From NCBI GenBank assembly GCA_035652435.1, contig DASRDU010000014.1, forward strand, positions 124,001-188,000: DNA of 64,000 bases. The letters run 5' to 3'. Shown here in pieces: positions 62,662 to 64,000 of this stretch. The position numbers and the translations under genes are program-made. This stretch comes from DASRDU01 sp035652435 (GTDB lineage: Bacteria; Acidobacteriota; Blastocatellia; RBC074). Position 1 is the stretch's first letter. Each line of letters opens with the position of its first letter. The notes beneath the pieces were generated by a model. The model saw only the letters and a program-made list of their open reading frames with translations. It made no database searches and had not been told where the DNA came from.

Positions 62662-63999
62662 TTACTCCATAACCAGGAACTCAATCCTTGAGCCGTCCGC
62701 TCCGCCCACAAACACCCGCTGCGTCGCCTTCACGAAGTCTGAACCCCGGGCCTTCGGGATGTCCATGAACTTCTGCGGATTACGGTCGGTCAGCGGGAAC
62801 CAGGAGCTTTGCACCTGGATCATAATCCGGTGGCCGGCGCGGAAAGTGTGCGCGACATCGGGCAGCCTGAACCTGATGCGGTCCGGCTTGCCCGGCTCGA
62901 AAGGTATAGGACGCTCAAAACTCTGGCGATACTTGCCGCGGAACGGCTCGCCGCGAATCAACTGCTGGTAGCCGCCCATCTGTGAAATCACCGGCGCAGC
63001 AGGAGCGCCCGGCGCGGCTGCCGGGGCCGGCTGCGGATTATTGAAGTCCGGGTAGTCGCCCGGATACACATCTATCAGCTTGACGACGAAATCCGCGTCC
63101 GTCCCCGTCGTCGAAACTTTCAGGTCAACCGCCACGGGGCCGAAGACCGTGACGTCGTGATCGAGCCGCTCGGTCCGGTAGACCAGCACGTCGGGGCGCG
63201 TCGAGGCAAAGCGCTGGTCTTCGGTCATGTAGTCGTTGCGCACTGCCAGCGAGACCGCGCCGACATAAGGGACGGGCCGGTTCGGGTCGGCAAGATATTC
63301 GTCAAACACCTGGGCGGCGGGCTGCTGCCACGCGAGCCTGCCTCTGGCGTCGAGGTAGAGGCTCCTGGGCTGCGCCCCTTTCGGCGGCCAGGCGTCGAAC
63401 CTGCGCCACTGATTCATGCCCGTCTCAAAGAGCCACGCCTGCGGAAATTTGCCGTCGCCTTTGCCCTTCAGGTGATAGAGGAAAAACGGGAACTCAATCT
63501 TCTCGCGGTAATAGAGGCTGGTCTTCGATCCGAAGTTGACGTTGCCGAGCCGGTCGCCGTCGCCGCGCGCGAAACCGCCGTGATTCCACGGGCCCATCAC
63601 GAGCATGAGGTTCTGCGGGGGCGAATTCTTTTGCATGAAGTCGAACATGCGCAGCGGCCCCTGCGCGTCTTCCTGATCGTACCAGCCGCCGACGATCATC
63701 ACCGCCGGTCTGATCCCCTTCAGGTGTTTCCAGATCGAGCGCGACTGCCAGAATTCGTCGTAGGTCGGGTGTTCGATATTCTGCGTCCAGAAGGGCTGAT
63801 GGTGTTTGAAGTACTTCTCGTCGGCTTCGGCGAGCGACCCCAGGTTGAGGTAGAACTCGTAGCCGTCCGGCGTGCCGTAATCGAAGGGCAGCGCGGCGGG
63901 CGGCGGCGCGGGCTCTCCCTCGCGCTGGCGGAAGCCCTGATAGAAGCGGAAGCGGTGCGCGAGCATAAATGCGCCGTTGTGGTAGGAGTCGTCATTCAG
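62662..63999 (-). CDS. CocE/NonD family hydrolase, C-terminal part (5' end outside window)
   Basis: The frame is open to the right edge, giving about 445 residues of the C-terminal portion. The X-Pro dipeptidyl-peptidase S15/CocE fold is recognised from GGWYDQEDAQGP, with the catalytic Asp, and MGPWNHGGF, with the catalytic His; the nucleophile Ser is upstream of the window. A C-terminal jelly-roll domain follows (RLDHDVTVFGPVAVDLKVSTTG, DVYPGDYPDF and HTFRAGHRIMIQVQSSWFP), typical of the family. Members hydrolyse esters or cleave X-Pro peptides; some act on cephalosporin, cocaine or glutaryl-type substrates, so specificity cannot be given. It has no visible link to the pectin genes. Confidence 0.88.
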   Translation of the reverse strand: MNDDSYHNGAFMLAHRFRFYQGFRQREGEPAPPPAALPFDYGTPDGYEFYLNLGSLAEADEKYFKHHQPFWTQNIEHPTYDEFWQSRSIWKHLKGIRPAVMIVGGWYDQEDAQGPLRMFDFMQKNSPPQNLMLVMGPWNHGGFARGDGDRLGNVNFGSKTSLYYREKIEFPFFLYHLKGKGDGKFPQAWLFETGMNQWRRFDAWPPKGAQPRSLYLDARGRLAWQQPAAQVFDEYLADPNRPVPYVGAVSLAVRNDYMTEDQRFASTRPDVLVYRTERLDHDVTVFGPVAVDLKVSTTGTDADFVVKLIDVYPGDYPDFNNPQPAPAAAPGAPAAPVISQMGGYQQLIRGEPFRGKYRQSFERPIPFEPGKPDRIRFRLPDVAHTFRAGHRIMIQVQSSWFPLTDRNPQKFMDIPKARGSDFVKATQRVFVGGADGSRIEFLVME

Positions 64000-64000
64000 G

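Overview
The window is a GC-rich bacterial segment that looks like a soil Acidobacteriota genome, possibly Blastocatellia-like. This is inferred from five very large Oar-like TonB-dependent receptors (N-terminal carboxypeptidase-regulatory-like domain, no SusD partner), many secreted carbohydrate esterases and lyases, and a hybrid histidine kinase. No rRNA, tRNA, CRISPR array or intact insertion sequence was seen.

Layout. (1) 1-5.4 kb, plus strand: the tail of a polysaccharide deacetylase, a GH3 beta-glycosidase, a Tat-exported NIF3-like protein and a CE15 glucuronoyl esterase. (2) 5.4-12.2 kb: a remnant of a rhamnose-binding-protein gene, then a subtilisin-like protease with a hexapeptide-repeat tail and a large hybrid histidine kinase, both on the minus strand. 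(3) 12.6-23.1 kb, plus strand: an L-rhamnose operon with mutarotase, bifunctional rhamnulose-1-phosphate aldolase/lactaldehyde dehydrogenase, isomerase, kinase, ABC ATPase, permease, and a second permease in one frame with its sugar-binding protein. It is preceded by a decayed copy of a regulator gene. (4) 23.5-60.3 kb, minus strand, converging on the rhamnose operon: a pectin / rhamnogalacturonan-I (RG-I) utilisation cluster of CE20-like esterase, tandem CE12, PL10, a three-domain CE8-esterase-CE12 protein, two TonB receptors, GH28, alpha/beta esterase, GH106, PL26-type exolyase, DUF1961 (YesU-like), a TonB receptor, PL22 and two more TonB receptors. (5) 60.7-61.9 kb, plus strand: a regulator joining an IclR-type HTH to a periplasmic-binding-protein-like sugar sensor, divergent from the last receptor. 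(6) 62-64 kb: a broken TIR-domain gene and the C-terminal part of a CocE/NonD-family hydrolase.

How it fits together. Secreted esterases strip methyl and acetyl groups from pectin. PL10, GH28 and PL26 cut homogalacturonan and RG-I. TonB receptors would import oligosaccharides into the periplasm, where GH106 and PL22 could finish them. Released L-rhamnose would be taken up by the ABC system and converted to lactate and dihydroxyacetone phosphate by the rhamnose operon. Genes for galacturonate catabolism are not in the window. Tandem A/T-armed motifs upstream of the intact regulator recur upstream of its decayed copy next to the rhamnose operon, giving a candidate shared operator.

The most unusual observations are the permease-binding-protein fusion, the two gene remnants that kept both ends and lost their middles, the regulator architecture with its candidate operator, the three-enzyme esterase, and an apparent total absence of the hexamer GAGCAC/GTGCTC with an excess of GAGTAC/GTACTC.
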